From positions 62,001-126,000 of the forward strand of contig NZ_JBMPPC010000008.1 of the NCBI RefSeq assembly GCF_049340185.1: a DNA stretch of 64,000 nt, written 5' to 3'. The stretch comes from Undibacterium sp049340185. Lineage in GTDB: Bacteria; Pseudomonadota; Gammaproteobacteria; Burkholderiales; Burkholderiaceae_D. A model generated the notes under the pieces. That model did no database searches, was not told the DNA's origin, and saw nothing but the letters and a program-made list of their open reading frames with translations. The position numbers and the translations under genes were made by a program. This document shows positions 24,949-34,215 of this stretch, one piece after another (positions within the stretch are counted from its first letter, which is position 1; the number at the start of each line of letters is the position of its first letter).

Positions 24949-27726
24949 ATGACATCGTCACGTTTGCAGCTATCTACCCTGAGCTTGTCCATCGCAATCG
25001 CTTTTATGAGCGCCAGTCCGGCGACTTGGGCGGCCGGGGTCGCCGCCCCCACGGCGGCTAAAGCAGCCAATACTGCCAGCGTGCCGGCAGGTATGAGCTT
25101 TGTGCGGGATGTTGAAGGTATTAAGGAATACCTGATGCCGAATGGCTTGCGCGTGTTGCTGGTGCCGGATGCGAGTAAGCCGACTACCACGGTGAACATC
25201 ACTTATCGTGTCGGTTCACGACATGAGAACTATGGCGAAACAGGGATGGCGCATTTGCTGGAACATCTGATGTTCAAAGGAAGCAAAGCACATCCGCGTT
25301 TGTGGGAGGAGATGTCGCAGCGTGGCGTCAACTTTAATGGTACGACCTGGCTGGACCGCACCAATTATTACGAAACGTTTGCCGCGAAACCCGAGACTCT
25401 GGCATGGGCCATTGCGATGGAAGCGGATCGTATGGTGAATTCGCGTATTTCGGGGGAAGATCTGAAAACGGAATTTTCTGTCGTGCGTAATGAGATGGAA
25501 AAAAACGAAAATTCGCCGACTTCCGTATTGATGCAGCGCGTTATGTCAGCCGCGCATCAGTGGCATAACTATGGCAAAGACACGATAGGTGCGCGCAGCG
25601 ACGTAGAGAATGTCAGCATCCCGCATCTGCAAGCCTTCTGGCGTAAATACTACCAGCCCGATAATGCGATCCTGATTGTCTCCGGTGCGTTTGATCACCA
25701 GGCTACGCTGAAATTAATCAGCCAGCAATTCGGCAAAATCCCAAAACCCAAGCGCGTCATCGAGTCGACCTACACATTGGACCCGGTACAAGATGGTGAA
25801 CGCGACGTCGTCGTACGCCGTGTTGGTGAGTCGCCGTCCGTGATGGCGCTGTACCACACGATGCCTGCCGCTCATCCTGATTATGCAGCGACCGAAGCGC
25901 TGGCAGTGATCTTGGGTGATTCGCCCAACGGGCGTTTATACAAAGCGCTGGTCGAGAGTAAAAAAGCCGCCGACGTATTCCCATGGGCAGCCAATCTCGA
26001 AGAGCCGGGATTCATGCTGCTAGGAGCGAATTTACGTAGCGAGCAAGATCTCGATGAAGCGAAAAAAATCCTGATCAACACGGTTGAAGGATTTGCCAGA
26101 GAGCCGGTCACCGCCGATGAATTAAAGCGTGCCAAAGCCAATCTGGAAAACAATCTTGCGCAGGTGTTTAACGATCCTGAAAAATTTGCCGTCTCGTTGT
26201 CTGACAGCATAGGGAATGGCGACTGGCGCTTGTTCTTTTTATTCCGCGACCGCATGCGCGCGTTGACGCTGGACGATGTGCAACGCGTGGCGACAACCTG
26301 GCTCAAATCAAGCAACCGCACCACGGGTCGCTTCATTCCTGAAGCCCAGCCAGTACGTGCCCCCGCGCCCGCCAAGGTCGCATTGCAAGAGCAAATCAAC
26401 ACCTTCAAACCTGGTGTCGCAATGGCGCAGGCGGAGAACTTTGTCACGACGCCGGAGAATATCGATAAGCGCACCCAGACCGGCGCTCTGAGCAATGGAT
26501 TGAAATACGCCTTGCTGCCGAAAACCACACGCGGCAACACCGTGGTTCTGACGATGGAAATCAATCTCGGTGATGAAGTCAGTCTAAAAGGCAAAGCGAA
26601 TGATGCCGGACTTGCGGCAGCCATGCTGAGCCGCGGCACCGAGAGCTTAAGCCATCAGCAGTTCTCAGAACAGCTCGACCAGCTCAAAGCCAAGCTGCAA
26701 ATTTCCGGAGCGGCGAGTTCTGCCAGTATCACTCTGGAAACGACACGGGAAAATCTGACCCGAGCCCTTGAACTGGTACGCGATGCCTTGCGCAAACCTG
26801 CTTTTGGCGAGGCGGAATTTACTCAGCTGATCACCGCACAGTTAGCCCAGCTGGAAGAATCACGTAAAGATCCGCAAGCCATTGCGATCGATATGGCACG
26901 CAGGGCAACCAACACTTGGCCTGCCGATGATGCGCGCTACTACCGCAGTACCGATGAAAAAATCGCGCAGCTCAAGGCCGCAAAATTAGCGGATGCCAAA
27001 GCATTCTGGCAAGCGTTTTACGGTGCGAATAATGCACAGCTTGCGGTGGTTGGTGACTTCGATGCGAGCGCGATCAAAGCTCAGCTTCAACGCGATTTCG
27101 GTGACTGGCAAGCCCGGCAAAAATTTACCCGCCTGGCGAAACCTTTTGTGGCAGTGAAACCGGCGGCCTTGAGCCAGATCACGCCGGATAAAGCAAATGC
27201 GTTTTTCTTCGGTACGCTGAGTCTGCCTGTCAGCGATCAGCATCCTGATTATGCGGCGCTCACACTGGGAAATTATCTGCTCGGCGGTAGTGCAAATTCA
27301 CGCATACTGGATCGTATCCGTCAAAAAGACGGGATCAGTTATGGCGGCGGCTCGTTCTTCAATGCGTCGTCCATCGATGAGGCCGCCAGCTTCACCGCTG
27401 GTGCGATTTTTGCGCCACAAAACCGCGCTAAACTCGAAGCAGGCTTCCGGGAAGAAATCGCCCGCGTACTCAAAGACGGTTTTACCGCGGTGGAACTGGC
27501 AGAGGGTAAAAAGAGCCTGATCCAGCAATCGCAGCTAGGTCGCAGCCAGGACTCAGGACTGGCGCAAGAACTGGTGCAAAACCTGTACCTCGGCCGCACC
27601 ATGCAATTCGATGCGGCGCTGGAGAAAAAAATCATGGCGCTGACTAATGCCGATGTCAAAGCAGCCATGAATAAATATCTGGCCTACGACAAGATGCTGA
27701 CGGTTTTTGCCGGTGATTTCAAATAA
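24949..27726 (+). CDS. Exported M16-family zinc metallopeptidase (pitrilysin-like, two tandem units)
   Basis: The 925-residue protein has a signal peptide (cleavage near WAAGVAA) and two M16 repeats (about 55-480 and 490-925). The active first half has the inverted zinc motif HLLEH (H102, E105, H106), with the third ligand in VVRNEMEKNENSP. The second half lacks the motif, as is usual for the supporting half. It should act in the periplasm on short peptides. The first ATG is used, as the signal peptide begins nearby. It is a single gene downstream of tRNA-Arg. Confidence 0.92.
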   Translation: MTSSRLQLSTLSLSIAIAFMSASPATWAAGVAAPTAAKAANTASVPAGMSFVRDVEGIKEYLMPNGLRVLLVPDASKPTTTVNITYRVGSRHENYGETGMAHLLEHLMFKGSKAHPRLWEEMSQRGVNFNGTTWLDRTNYYETFAAKPETLAWAIAMEADRMVNSRISGEDLKTEFSVVRNEMEKNENSPTSVLMQRVMSAAHQWHNYGKDTIGARSDVENVSIPHLQAFWRKYYQPDNAILIVSGAFDHQATLKLISQQFGKIPKPKRVIESTYTLDPVQDGERDVVVRRVGESPSVMALYHTMPAAHPDYAATEALAVILGDSPNGRLYKALVESKKAADVFPWAANLEEPGFMLLGANLRSEQDLDEAKKILINTVEGFAREPVTADELKRAKANLENNLAQVFNDPEKFAVSLSDSIGNGDWRLFFLFRDRMRALTLDDVQRVATTWLKSSNRTTGRFIPEAQPVRAPAPAKVALQEQINTFKPGVAMAQAENFVTTPENIDKRTQTGALSNGLKYALLPKTTRGNTVVLTMEINLGDEVSLKGKANDAGLAAAMLSRGTESLSHQQFSEQLDQLKAKLQISGAASSASITLETTRENLTRALELVRDALRKPAFGEAEFTQLITAQLAQLEESRKDPQAIAIDMARRATNTWPADDARYYRSTDEKIAQLKAAKLADAKAFWQAFYGANNAQLAVVGDFDASAIKAQLQRDFGDWQARQKFTRLAKPFVAVKPAALSQITPDKANAFFFGTLSLPVSDQHPDYAALTLGNYLLGGSANSRILDRIRQKDGISYGGGSFFNASSIDEAASFTAGAIFAPQNRAKLEAGFREEIARVLKDGFTAVELAEGKKSLIQQSQLGRSQDSGLAQELVQNLYLGRTMQFDAALEKKIMALTNADVKAAMNKYLAYDKMLTVFAGDFK

Positions 27727-27967
27727 CGCAATAAATTCACGGCAGACAATGCGATTCGCTTGGCGGATCGCATAAGCGCCACAAAAATCCGGCAAAAATT
27801 ACATGGTCAGTCTGACGTAGTTTTCGGGCCGGTCGCCCAGAGTAGTCGAGAGGAGTTCCGGTCTGTTGATATTCACACATCCTGCAGGCGATGTGTGGTG
27901 TCAACAGAGCTGACGATGGTCAAGTAAATTACGCTACACTGCACTATCGTTTTTACTTGATTCCCCC

Positions 27968-28750
27968 ATGAAAACCCGGGCGTTCTCTCTCTTTATCGCC
28001 ATGACCGGAATGATTGCGCTGACAGCCATGTCACCAGCAATCGCCGACGACACGGTGATGCGTCTGGCCAGTCTGGAATGGTCACCGTACGTCGGCTCAC
28101 AGTTACGTGACGAAGGCCTGACGGCGTCGATTGTGAAAGTCACTGCCCGTCAGATCGGTATCGATACAAAAATCAGTTATGCGCCCTGGAGCCGCACCGT
28201 ACAAGTCGGTGGCACCGATCCCGCCTATGCCGGATATTTTCCGGCTTTTTATACCAAAGAGCGAGAGAGTAGCTGTTATTTTTCGGGGATATTGGGTCGT
28301 AGTATTGTCGGCTTTGCTTACCTGAAAAAGCGACCGTTTGACTGGTTAAGATTGAGTGATTTACAAGCGTACAAAATCGGTATCGTACAAGACTATGCGA
28401 ATGGCGAAGAGTTTGACGCCATGATCAAAAAAGGATTACTGAAAACCGACACCGCACCGTCTGATGTCAGCAATCTGCGCAAACTGCTGGCACAAAGAAT
28501 CGACGTGATCGTGATTGATAAAAACGTCTTACGCCAGCTACTGATCACCGAACCGGGCTTGCAGGCCAATCGGGATCAGATCGAGTTCCACCCTCAGGAA
28601 CTGACAAACTTCTCCATGCATATCTGCTTTCAGCATACCGAGCGTGGATTGGCGATGCGCAAAAGCTTTAATGCTGCGCTGGAAAAAGTCGATATCAAAA
28701 AATTTGAGAATACCTATTTTAAGCTAACAGACGCTGCGGGCAGTCGCTGA
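27968..28750 (+). CDS. Periplasmic solute-binding family 3 protein (orphan)
   Basis: The 260-residue product has a signal peptide (cleavage after AIA near residue 28) and an SBP_bac_3-like fold. It opens with MRLASLEWSPYVGSQL and contains LRKLLAQRIDVIVIDKNVL. No transporter permease or ATPase gene is adjacent. It resembles two other orphan proteins in this window (38019-38810, 42002-42811). It may bind amino acids or feed a distant transporter or sensor. Full length for the family. Confidence 0.82.
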   Translation: MKTRAFSLFIAMTGMIALTAMSPAIADDTVMRLASLEWSPYVGSQLRDEGLTASIVKVTARQIGIDTKISYAPWSRTVQVGGTDPAYAGYFPAFYTKERESSCYFSGILGRSIVGFAYLKKRPFDWLRLSDLQAYKIGIVQDYANGEEFDAMIKKGLLKTDTAPSDVSNLRKLLAQRIDVIVIDKNVLRQLLITEPGLQANRDQIEFHPQELTNFSMHICFQHTERGLAMRKSFNAALEKVDIKKFENTYFKLTDAAGSR

Positions 28751-28764
28751 TCGTCGTACATTAA

Positions 28765-28852
28765 ACATATACTCCCCCATTTTTTTGAATAAATACCCAT
28801 AATCCGCATTATTTCATTAGTGCTTGTAAATATACTATGGGGCAGTATGTAT
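28765..28852. repeat. Imperfect inverted repeat between convergent genes
   Basis: ACATATACTCCCCCAT (28765-28780) is repeated in inverted form as ATGGGGCAGTATGTAT (28837-28852), with 13 of 16 positions pairing around a 56-bp AT-rich spacer. It lies between the convergent solute-binding and dinB genes. It could be a weak terminator or a small mobile relic. Confidence 0.5.
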
Positions 28853-28870
28853 ATTTATAGCCGCGTAGCA

Positions 28871-29968
28871 TTACCAGCAATCATCCACGCTAAACAAGGG
28901 AATCTGCTCCGCCCTCAGCGCCGCCTGCTGCGTACTCACAACAGCTCCCAGGCCAACACCCAGCCCTAACAAACGCACTGGCAAGTTACGGCGCAAGAAT
29001 CCGGTTTCCATCAGTTGCCGGAACAGTTGCTCGTTCAGTTCATGACTGCGGCACTCGACGGTGGTTTGCCGGAAATCGCTGAAACGGATTTTGATATTTA
29101 ACTTTTGTATCGACTCTTCAGGCTGCACTCGCTGCACCCTGGCAACCAGCGACGCATAGAGCAAAGGTAGCTCTGTCATACAAGCCGCCAGATCGGGCAA
29201 ATCGTTTGTATAGGTTTCTTCGACGCTGATGGATTTGCGTTCTGAATGAGCGATCACCTCACGCCGGTCAATCCCGCGACATAGCATGTAGAGGCTATTG
29301 CCCAGCTTACCGAACTGTTGCACCAGGTCCTGCACGGACCAGGCACGCAGATCACGGCATTCTTGTATGCCAAGCGCATGTAATTTGGCTGCGGTGACCT
29401 TGCCAACGCCAAACAGGCGGGCGACCGGCAAGGCAGCAACAAAGTCCTCAACCTGATCCGGCAAAATCACGAACAAGCCGTCTGGCTTATTCCAGTCACT
29501 GGCGATTTTGGCGAGGAACTTATTGCTGGCGACACCCGCTGATGCCGTGATGCCGACGGTGGCGGCAATGCGTGCGCGTATCTCTTGCGCAATCAACGTG
29601 GCACTACCTTTGTGCTGGGTACAGTCGCTGACATCGAGATAAGCCTCATCAAGCGACAAAGGCTCAACCAGATCGGTGTAATCACGATAAATCGATAAGA
29701 TGGCTTTGGAGGCGACACGGTATTTTTCCATGGCCGGCGGCATGACCACCAAATCAGGGCAGCGGCGCAGCGCCAGCGAAGTTGGCATAGCAGAGCGCAC
29801 ACCGTAACGTCGCGCTTCATAATTGCAGGTAGCAACGACGCCGCGCTGATCGGCACGGCCACCGACTGCCAGAGGTTTATCACGCAAACGCGGATCATCC
29901 CGCATCTCGATGGCAGCGTAAAAGCAATCACAATCGCAGTGGATAATTTTTCGAGAAACAGGAGGCAC
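28871..29968 (-). CDS. dinB: DNA polymerase IV (Y family)
   Basis: The 365-residue product matches DinB. It opens with IIHCDCDCFYAAIEMRDDP (catalytic Asp and the steric-gate Phe-Tyr region), has the palm motif PLSLDEAYLDVSDC with the Asp-Glu pair, then GITASAGVASNKFLAKIASD, helix-hairpin-helix segments and the little-finger domain. It performs error-prone translesion synthesis. It is slightly longer than the E. coli protein (351). The gene stands alone. A LexA-like box 51 bp upstream suggests SOS control. Confidence 0.95.
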   Translation of the reverse strand: MPPVSRKIIHCDCDCFYAAIEMRDDPRLRDKPLAVGGRADQRGVVATCNYEARRYGVRSAMPTSLALRRCPDLVVMPPAMEKYRVASKAILSIYRDYTDLVEPLSLDEAYLDVSDCTQHKGSATLIAQEIRARIAATVGITASAGVASNKFLAKIASDWNKPDGLFVILPDQVEDFVAALPVARLFGVGKVTAAKLHALGIQECRDLRAWSVQDLVQQFGKLGNSLYMLCRGIDRREVIAHSERKSISVEETYTNDLPDLAACMTELPLLYASLVARVQRVQPEESIQKLNIKIRFSDFRQTTVECRSHELNEQLFRQLMETGFLRRNLPVRLLGLGVGLGAVVSTQQAALRAEQIPLFSVDDCW

Positions 29969-30018
29969 GGTAATGACACGCTAGGCTGTGCGAGACAATC
30001 GATATTTTACCCTATCAA

Positions 30019-30034
30019 CTGTATATATGATCAG
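30019..30034 (-). promoter_or_regulatory. LexA (SOS) box of dinB
   Basis: CTGTATATATGATCAG fits CTGT-N8-ACAG with one mismatch and has the AT-alternating centre typical of LexA sites. It lies 51 bp before the dinB ATG, where a repressor would block its promoter. Confidence 0.65.
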
Positions 30035-30118
30035 TAAATACATCTGTCATATTACTTCGTAATATTGCTTAGCCGTGTCACTTAACATCGCACCTCCGGG
30101 CTGCCCGCAGAAAAGCGA

Positions 30119-30439
30119 TCAGGTCCGGGAGAGCGACGTGAGATGGCTTTGCTTCGGTTTGAATTGCTGCGGACTGATACGGAATTTACTGCGTCGGTCG
30201 CCCATGAAGGCACGTAAGTCCTTGATGCTGTAATTCGAAATCTCATGCATGCGTATCAGCAAGGATGCACCAACGGACAAACGGCGGTGGCGGATTTTGC
30301 TGATCACTGGCGGAGCCACTTCGAGCGCACGCGACAAGGCGGCGTCATTTTTGAAATGTAATTGGTGGATCAGGGTATCCAGCAAGTTATCTGGATCATA
30401 GTGAAATTCTCTGGTTTGAAGTTCTGATAGATTGTTCAT
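30119..30439 (-). CDS. Small helix-turn-helix protein
   Basis: The 106-residue cytoplasmic protein contains a probable HTH fold at about residues 20-80 (FKNDAALSRALEVAPPVISK and GASLLIRMHEISNYSIKDLR), resembling Cro/CI-type domains. The C-terminus is basic. Homologous short proteins are common in Burkholderiales, where they are annotated as hypothetical or as DNA-binding. It ends 150 bp from the dinB start on the same strand. Its targets are unknown. Confidence 0.7.
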   Translation of the reverse strand: MNNLSELQTREFHYDPDNLLDTLIHQLHFKNDAALSRALEVAPPVISKIRHRRLSVGASLLIRMHEISNYSIKDLRAFMGDRRSKFRISPQQFKPKQSHLTSLSRT

Positions 30440-30759
30440 GATTCCCTCGGTTTTATGGTGTTTTAATGAGTTTTAATGGATTTGATTGGCTTGCGGATAC
30501 AAGTACGTCGTTAAACAACCGGGTCAAGATGGATTAAATTCTTATGTCTGAGAAATACTTGACCATAAGTCAGTTTATAAACTGCAATCCGGCATCGCTC
30601 TGTGCGGTTCACCACAGAGCGTAGCGGCTCATGACAAATTCCGGTAATTGCGTCATCATGTAAAAACCGGGCAAGAGCATTGCTCCGGTGTTTTTTCCAC
30701 TCATCTATGCTGGCAGCAAGACAGGAGTGCTGCGAGCGCATCATGCAAAGAGAATTCTC
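30440..30759. other. Intergenic region with a 9-bp hairpin
   Basis: No convincing gene is seen between the divergent HTH and thioredoxin-fold genes. A perfect 9-bp stem CGCTCTGTG / CACAGAGCG (30596-30621) with an 8-nt loop is present but lacks a T tract, so an operator or RNA element is as likely as a terminator. A minus-strand frame at 30511-30768 overlaps the start of the next gene and is not convincing. Confidence 0.4.
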
Positions 30760-31215
30760 ATGAAACAATTAATCGCTATCTGCCTCAGCCTGTTTTTCAC
30801 GGCAGCACTTGCCAATCCCGCCCAGCCTTATGATGAGGCCGCCGATGCTCAGGCAGAATTGACTAAGGCTTTGTCAGCAGCGCAAGCCGCAAATAAAAAA
30901 GTGCTGGTGATCTTTGGTGCCAACTGGTGCAAAGATTGTCTGGAACTCGATAAGTCAATCAAAGGACAAAGTGCCGCATTGATTGCCAGCAAATTTATTG
31001 TGGTCAAAATCGATGTTGGTCAATTTGACCGCAATCTCGGCATCGCGAACCGCTACGAAAATCCCATCAAAAAAGGCATCCCTGCTGCTGTCGTACTAAA
31101 GCCGGATAACAGCCTGCTGTATGCGACCAAAGCGGGTGAATTGTCGAACGCGCGCAAGATGAGCGATCAGGGAATTTATGATTTCTTCAGCCAGGTTGCA
31201 AGTCAGCATCCCTAA
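30760..31215 (+). CDS. Periplasmic thioredoxin-fold protein
   Basis: From the ATG at 30760 the 151-residue product has a signal peptide (MKQLIAICLSLFFTAALANP) and a thioredoxin-like domain with active site WCKDC in VIFGANWCKDCLELD, close to the Thioredoxin_7/DsbD-gamma group. It probably acts as a periplasmic thiol reductase or isomerase. It ends 12 bp before the multi-PAS kinase gene, so the two are likely co-transcribed. A longer frame from 30688 would bury the signal peptide and is rejected. Confidence 0.85.
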   Translation: MKQLIAICLSLFFTAALANPAQPYDEAADAQAELTKALSAAQAANKKVLVIFGANWCKDCLELDKSIKGQSAALIASKFIVVKIDVGQFDRNLGIANRYENPIKKGIPAAVVLKPDNSLLYATKAGELSNARKMSDQGIYDFFSQVASQHP

Positions 31216-31227
31216 GCCTCTCTGATC

Positions 31228-33999
31228 ATGCCATCCAGACTGCCAGATGCTGGCGCCACCGGTTCCAGCGACGCTGCGAGTCCGCTGGTGCAGGCTGGCG
31301 AGCGTGCTGCGGGCCGTAGTTTGCGCGCTTTGCTGGAGGCCATCGGAGATAGTTTATGGGACTGGAATCTGATCACTAACGAGACTTTTTTTTCTCGTCG
31401 CTATAAAAAAATTCTGGGATATGCCGAACATGAAATGGGTCAGCATATCGACGACTGGCTGTCTCATGTGCACCCGGATGATGTTGGTCATGCAATGGCG
31501 GCCACCAGACGACATCTGGAAGGTCAAACACCCGATTATGAGGACGAGCACCGCATGCGGTGCCGTGACGGTAGCTGGAAATGGGTACGTTCACGCGGTG
31601 CCGTTGTTGAACGTAATGCCGATGGGCAGCCGATCAGGATGATGGGTCTGATTACCGACATCACGCAAAACCGTCAACTGACCGACCAGCTCAAAGAGAG
31701 TCATACGCTGCTCTCGAATTTTTCGCGCTACCTGCCCGGCGTGTTTTATCAGTTTCAACGTTTCCCGGACGGACGCTTTTGCTTCCCTTATGCAAGTCAG
31801 GCTGTCGTCGATGTATTCGGCATCCAGCCTGAGCAATTACGTGAAGATGCGAGTGCGCTGTTCAGCAAAATTCATCCCGACGATGTACCGGCAATGGTGA
31901 ATGGCGTCAGGATCTCTGCGATGGAACTATCGCAATGGCATCATGAATACCGGGTCTTGCAAACTGATGGTACAGCACGCTGGTATGTGGGTAATGCAAC
32001 ACCGGAACACATGACTGACGGTAGCATTTTATGGCATGGTTTTTTAAGCGACATCACCGAGCGCAAGCAGGCGGAAGAGCGTGCATATAAAGCCGAACAG
32101 CAAATCCGCCTGATTTTAAAAGCCTCGAATCAGGGGCTGTATGACATCAATATTCTGACTGGCGAAGGTCAATACAGTCCCGAGTACGCCAGGATGCTGG
32201 GCTACGATGCCGATGAATTCGCCAGCCAGCCGGAGTTTTGGAATAATTTTTGGAAGTCAGGTATTCACCCGGATGACATACCGCGTCTGAAGACCGCGTT
32301 ACGCAACCATATCAAGGCCGAAGACGGTAGCGACTACCAGGCGGAATTCCGGCAAAAAACCAAATCCGGCGAATGGATCTGGATCATGTCACGCGGCCGG
32401 ATTGTCGAACGCGATAGTCAAGGCAGAGCCGTGCGCATGCAAGGCACACACATCGACATCACCGAGCGCAAAGTCAGTGAGGAGATGTTGCGCGTCAATC
32501 AGGAATTGCTACAGGCAAGCAAAGATCGCTACAAACTATTGGCGCGGGAACTCGATATCCTAATTAATAATGCGCCGGTAGGGATTATGTTTGTCAGTGA
32601 CGGCGTGATCATCCGCGCCAATAAAGTGCTGGCCGATTTATGCAGATTCGACGACGTGCAGGCGATGATAGGCAAAAAAACGACGTTCTTGTATGCAGAC
32701 GAGAACGATTATCACGCCTTTGGCGCACAGGTTATTCCGCAACTGCAAAGAGATGAACCGGTTGAGATCGAATGGCAGGTAAAACGGATTAGCGGCGAAC
32801 CGTTTTTGGCACGGATCGCCGGTCGTGCCTTACCTCCGGAGAATTATGTACGCGGCACGGTCTGGATGATGGAAGATATCACCGACCAGAGGCGCACCAT
32901 GGATGCCTTGAAACAAAGCGAGCAGCGCTTGCAGCGCCTGATCAATTCCAGTCTGATCGGTATTGCGCAAGGTGGTGAGAACGGCCAGCTAAATGATGTC
33001 AACGATGTCTTTGCCCAGCTCTGCGGTCATACACGTGAGCATTTATTGAGCCGGCAACGAGTCTGGGAATTTCTCTTATCAGAAGCGGATATCCTGGTGT
33101 GTCAGCACGCCTACGCCGAGTTGTTAAGTGCCGGGACAACTGCGCCGTTTGAAGTAACCCTGAAACATCCCGGCGGTCACGATATACCGATTCTGGTCGG
33201 CCTGAGTCATCTGGAAAACTCCCGCAGCGAGTGGGTCGTTTTTGCCATGGATATCAGCGAACGTCATCGTATCAACCAATTGAAATCTGAATTCATCTCG
33301 GTAGTCAGCCATGAATTACGTACCCCGCTGACCTCAATACGCGGCTCCCTGGGAATCCTCGACTCCGGCATCGCCGGCGTACTTCCCGAAAAAGTCGGGC
33401 AACTCATCAAAATCGCCCATCACAATAGTCTGCGCCTGATCGATCTGGTCAACGATATCCTTGATATGGATAAGCTGGTTTCCGGAAAAATGCGCTTTAA
33501 ATCCGAACCCGTCGATCTGGTCAGCCTGGTGGCGGGCGCCGTCGAGGCCAATCAAGCCTATGCACAGACCTTAAAAGTCAGTCTGCGATTTGTTGCCAGC
33601 ATTGAGACTGCGTGGGTGCTGGCAGACTCTGACCGCCTGATGCAAGTCATGGCTAATTTGCTGTCCAATGCAGCAAAATTCTCACCGGAAGGCGAGGTAG
33701 TTGATATTGAGATCGCCGGAATCTCCCGCGACGAACATTCAAGCTATCGCATCACCGTCAGCGATAAAGGCCCCGGTATTCCACCCGAATTCCAGAGCCA
33801 TCTTTATGAACCGTTTACTCAGGCAGACGGCACCGACACCCGCCGTCAGGGCGGTACCGGCCTCGGCTTGCCGATTACCAAAACTCTGGTGGAAAAGATG
33901 AATGGTCAACTGGGTTTTACGACCGGATCTGGGAGTGGCACTCAGTTTTGGTGTGAGTTCTTTTGCAGTACCGGTACCAAGACCGATCAAATCAAATAA
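31228..33999 (+). CDS. Multi-PAS sensor histidine kinase
   Basis: The 923-residue protein has no clear membrane helix, so it is probably cytoplasmic. Five PAS/PAC units can be seen: about 33-150, 165-285, 290-410, 440-560 and 565-680, several ending in the PAC tag DITERK or DITQNR. A HisKA domain follows with His695 in VVSHELRTPLTSIRGSLGIL, then a HATPase with N box LLSNAAKFSP, DKGPGIP and GGTGLGLPI. No receiver gene is adjacent, so its partner is elsewhere. A thioredoxin-fold gene lies 12 bp upstream, hinting at redox input. Confidence 0.93.
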   Translation: MPSRLPDAGATGSSDAASPLVQAGERAAGRSLRALLEAIGDSLWDWNLITNETFFSRRYKKILGYAEHEMGQHIDDWLSHVHPDDVGHAMAATRRHLEGQTPDYEDEHRMRCRDGSWKWVRSRGAVVERNADGQPIRMMGLITDITQNRQLTDQLKESHTLLSNFSRYLPGVFYQFQRFPDGRFCFPYASQAVVDVFGIQPEQLREDASALFSKIHPDDVPAMVNGVRISAMELSQWHHEYRVLQTDGTARWYVGNATPEHMTDGSILWHGFLSDITERKQAEERAYKAEQQIRLILKASNQGLYDINILTGEGQYSPEYARMLGYDADEFASQPEFWNNFWKSGIHPDDIPRLKTALRNHIKAEDGSDYQAEFRQKTKSGEWIWIMSRGRIVERDSQGRAVRMQGTHIDITERKVSEEMLRVNQELLQASKDRYKLLARELDILINNAPVGIMFVSDGVIIRANKVLADLCRFDDVQAMIGKKTTFLYADENDYHAFGAQVIPQLQRDEPVEIEWQVKRISGEPFLARIAGRALPPENYVRGTVWMMEDITDQRRTMDALKQSEQRLQRLINSSLIGIAQGGENGQLNDVNDVFAQLCGHTREHLLSRQRVWEFLLSEADILVCQHAYAELLSAGTTAPFEVTLKHPGGHDIPILVGLSHLENSRSEWVVFAMDISERHRINQLKSEFISVVSHELRTPLTSIRGSLGILDSGIAGVLPEKVGQLIKIAHHNSLRLIDLVNDILDMDKLVSGKMRFKSEPVDLVSLVAGAVEANQAYAQTLKVSLRFVASIETAWVLADSDRLMQVMANLLSNAAKFSPEGEVVDIEIAGISRDEHSSYRITVSDKGPGIPPEFQSHLYEPFTQADGTDTRRQGGTGLGLPITKTLVEKMNGQLGFTTGSGSGTQFWCEFFCSTGTKTDQIK

Positions 34000-34000
34000 A

Positions 34001-34022
34001 TAGTAACTTAGCAGAGTTACTA
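34001..34022 (+). terminator. Possible weak terminator of the PAS-kinase operon
   Basis: An 8-bp stem TAGTAACT / AGTTACTA directly follows the stop codon and is followed by the T-rich CTTCCATTTTATTT. The T tract is broken, so strength is uncertain. Confidence 0.45.
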
Positions 34023-34138
34023 CTTCCATTTTATTTCAGCAATAAAGTCAACTGATCAAGCTGTCGAGCTTTTTTACAAGAACTCATGTTGCATTGAAAT
34101 AACATCTATAACCATATGATTTATAAAGATATTTTTAA

Positions 34139-34155
34139 TTGGCACAGTGTTTGCT
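34139..34155 (+). promoter_or_regulatory. Sigma-54 (-24/-12) promoter of the PEP-CTERM gene
   Basis: TTGGCACAGTGTTTGCT matches the RpoN consensus TGGCAC-N5-TTGCW at every conserved base, with exact spacing. It stands about 60 bp before the ATG of the PEP-CTERM protein gene in the correct orientation. Sigma-54 promoters need an enhancer-binding activator; PrsK/PrsR systems do this for PEP-CTERM genes in related bacteria, but none is in this window. Confidence 0.8.
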
Positions 34156-34215
34156 TATAAGGCTGCGTTGTTAGTTTTTTCACATCACAATTTTATCGTT
34201 ATAGGAATAAATATC

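Noticed and set aside
30511..30768. 85-codon minus-strand frame
   Set aside because: It has no family match, no clear start signal, and overlaps the start of the thioredoxin-fold gene.
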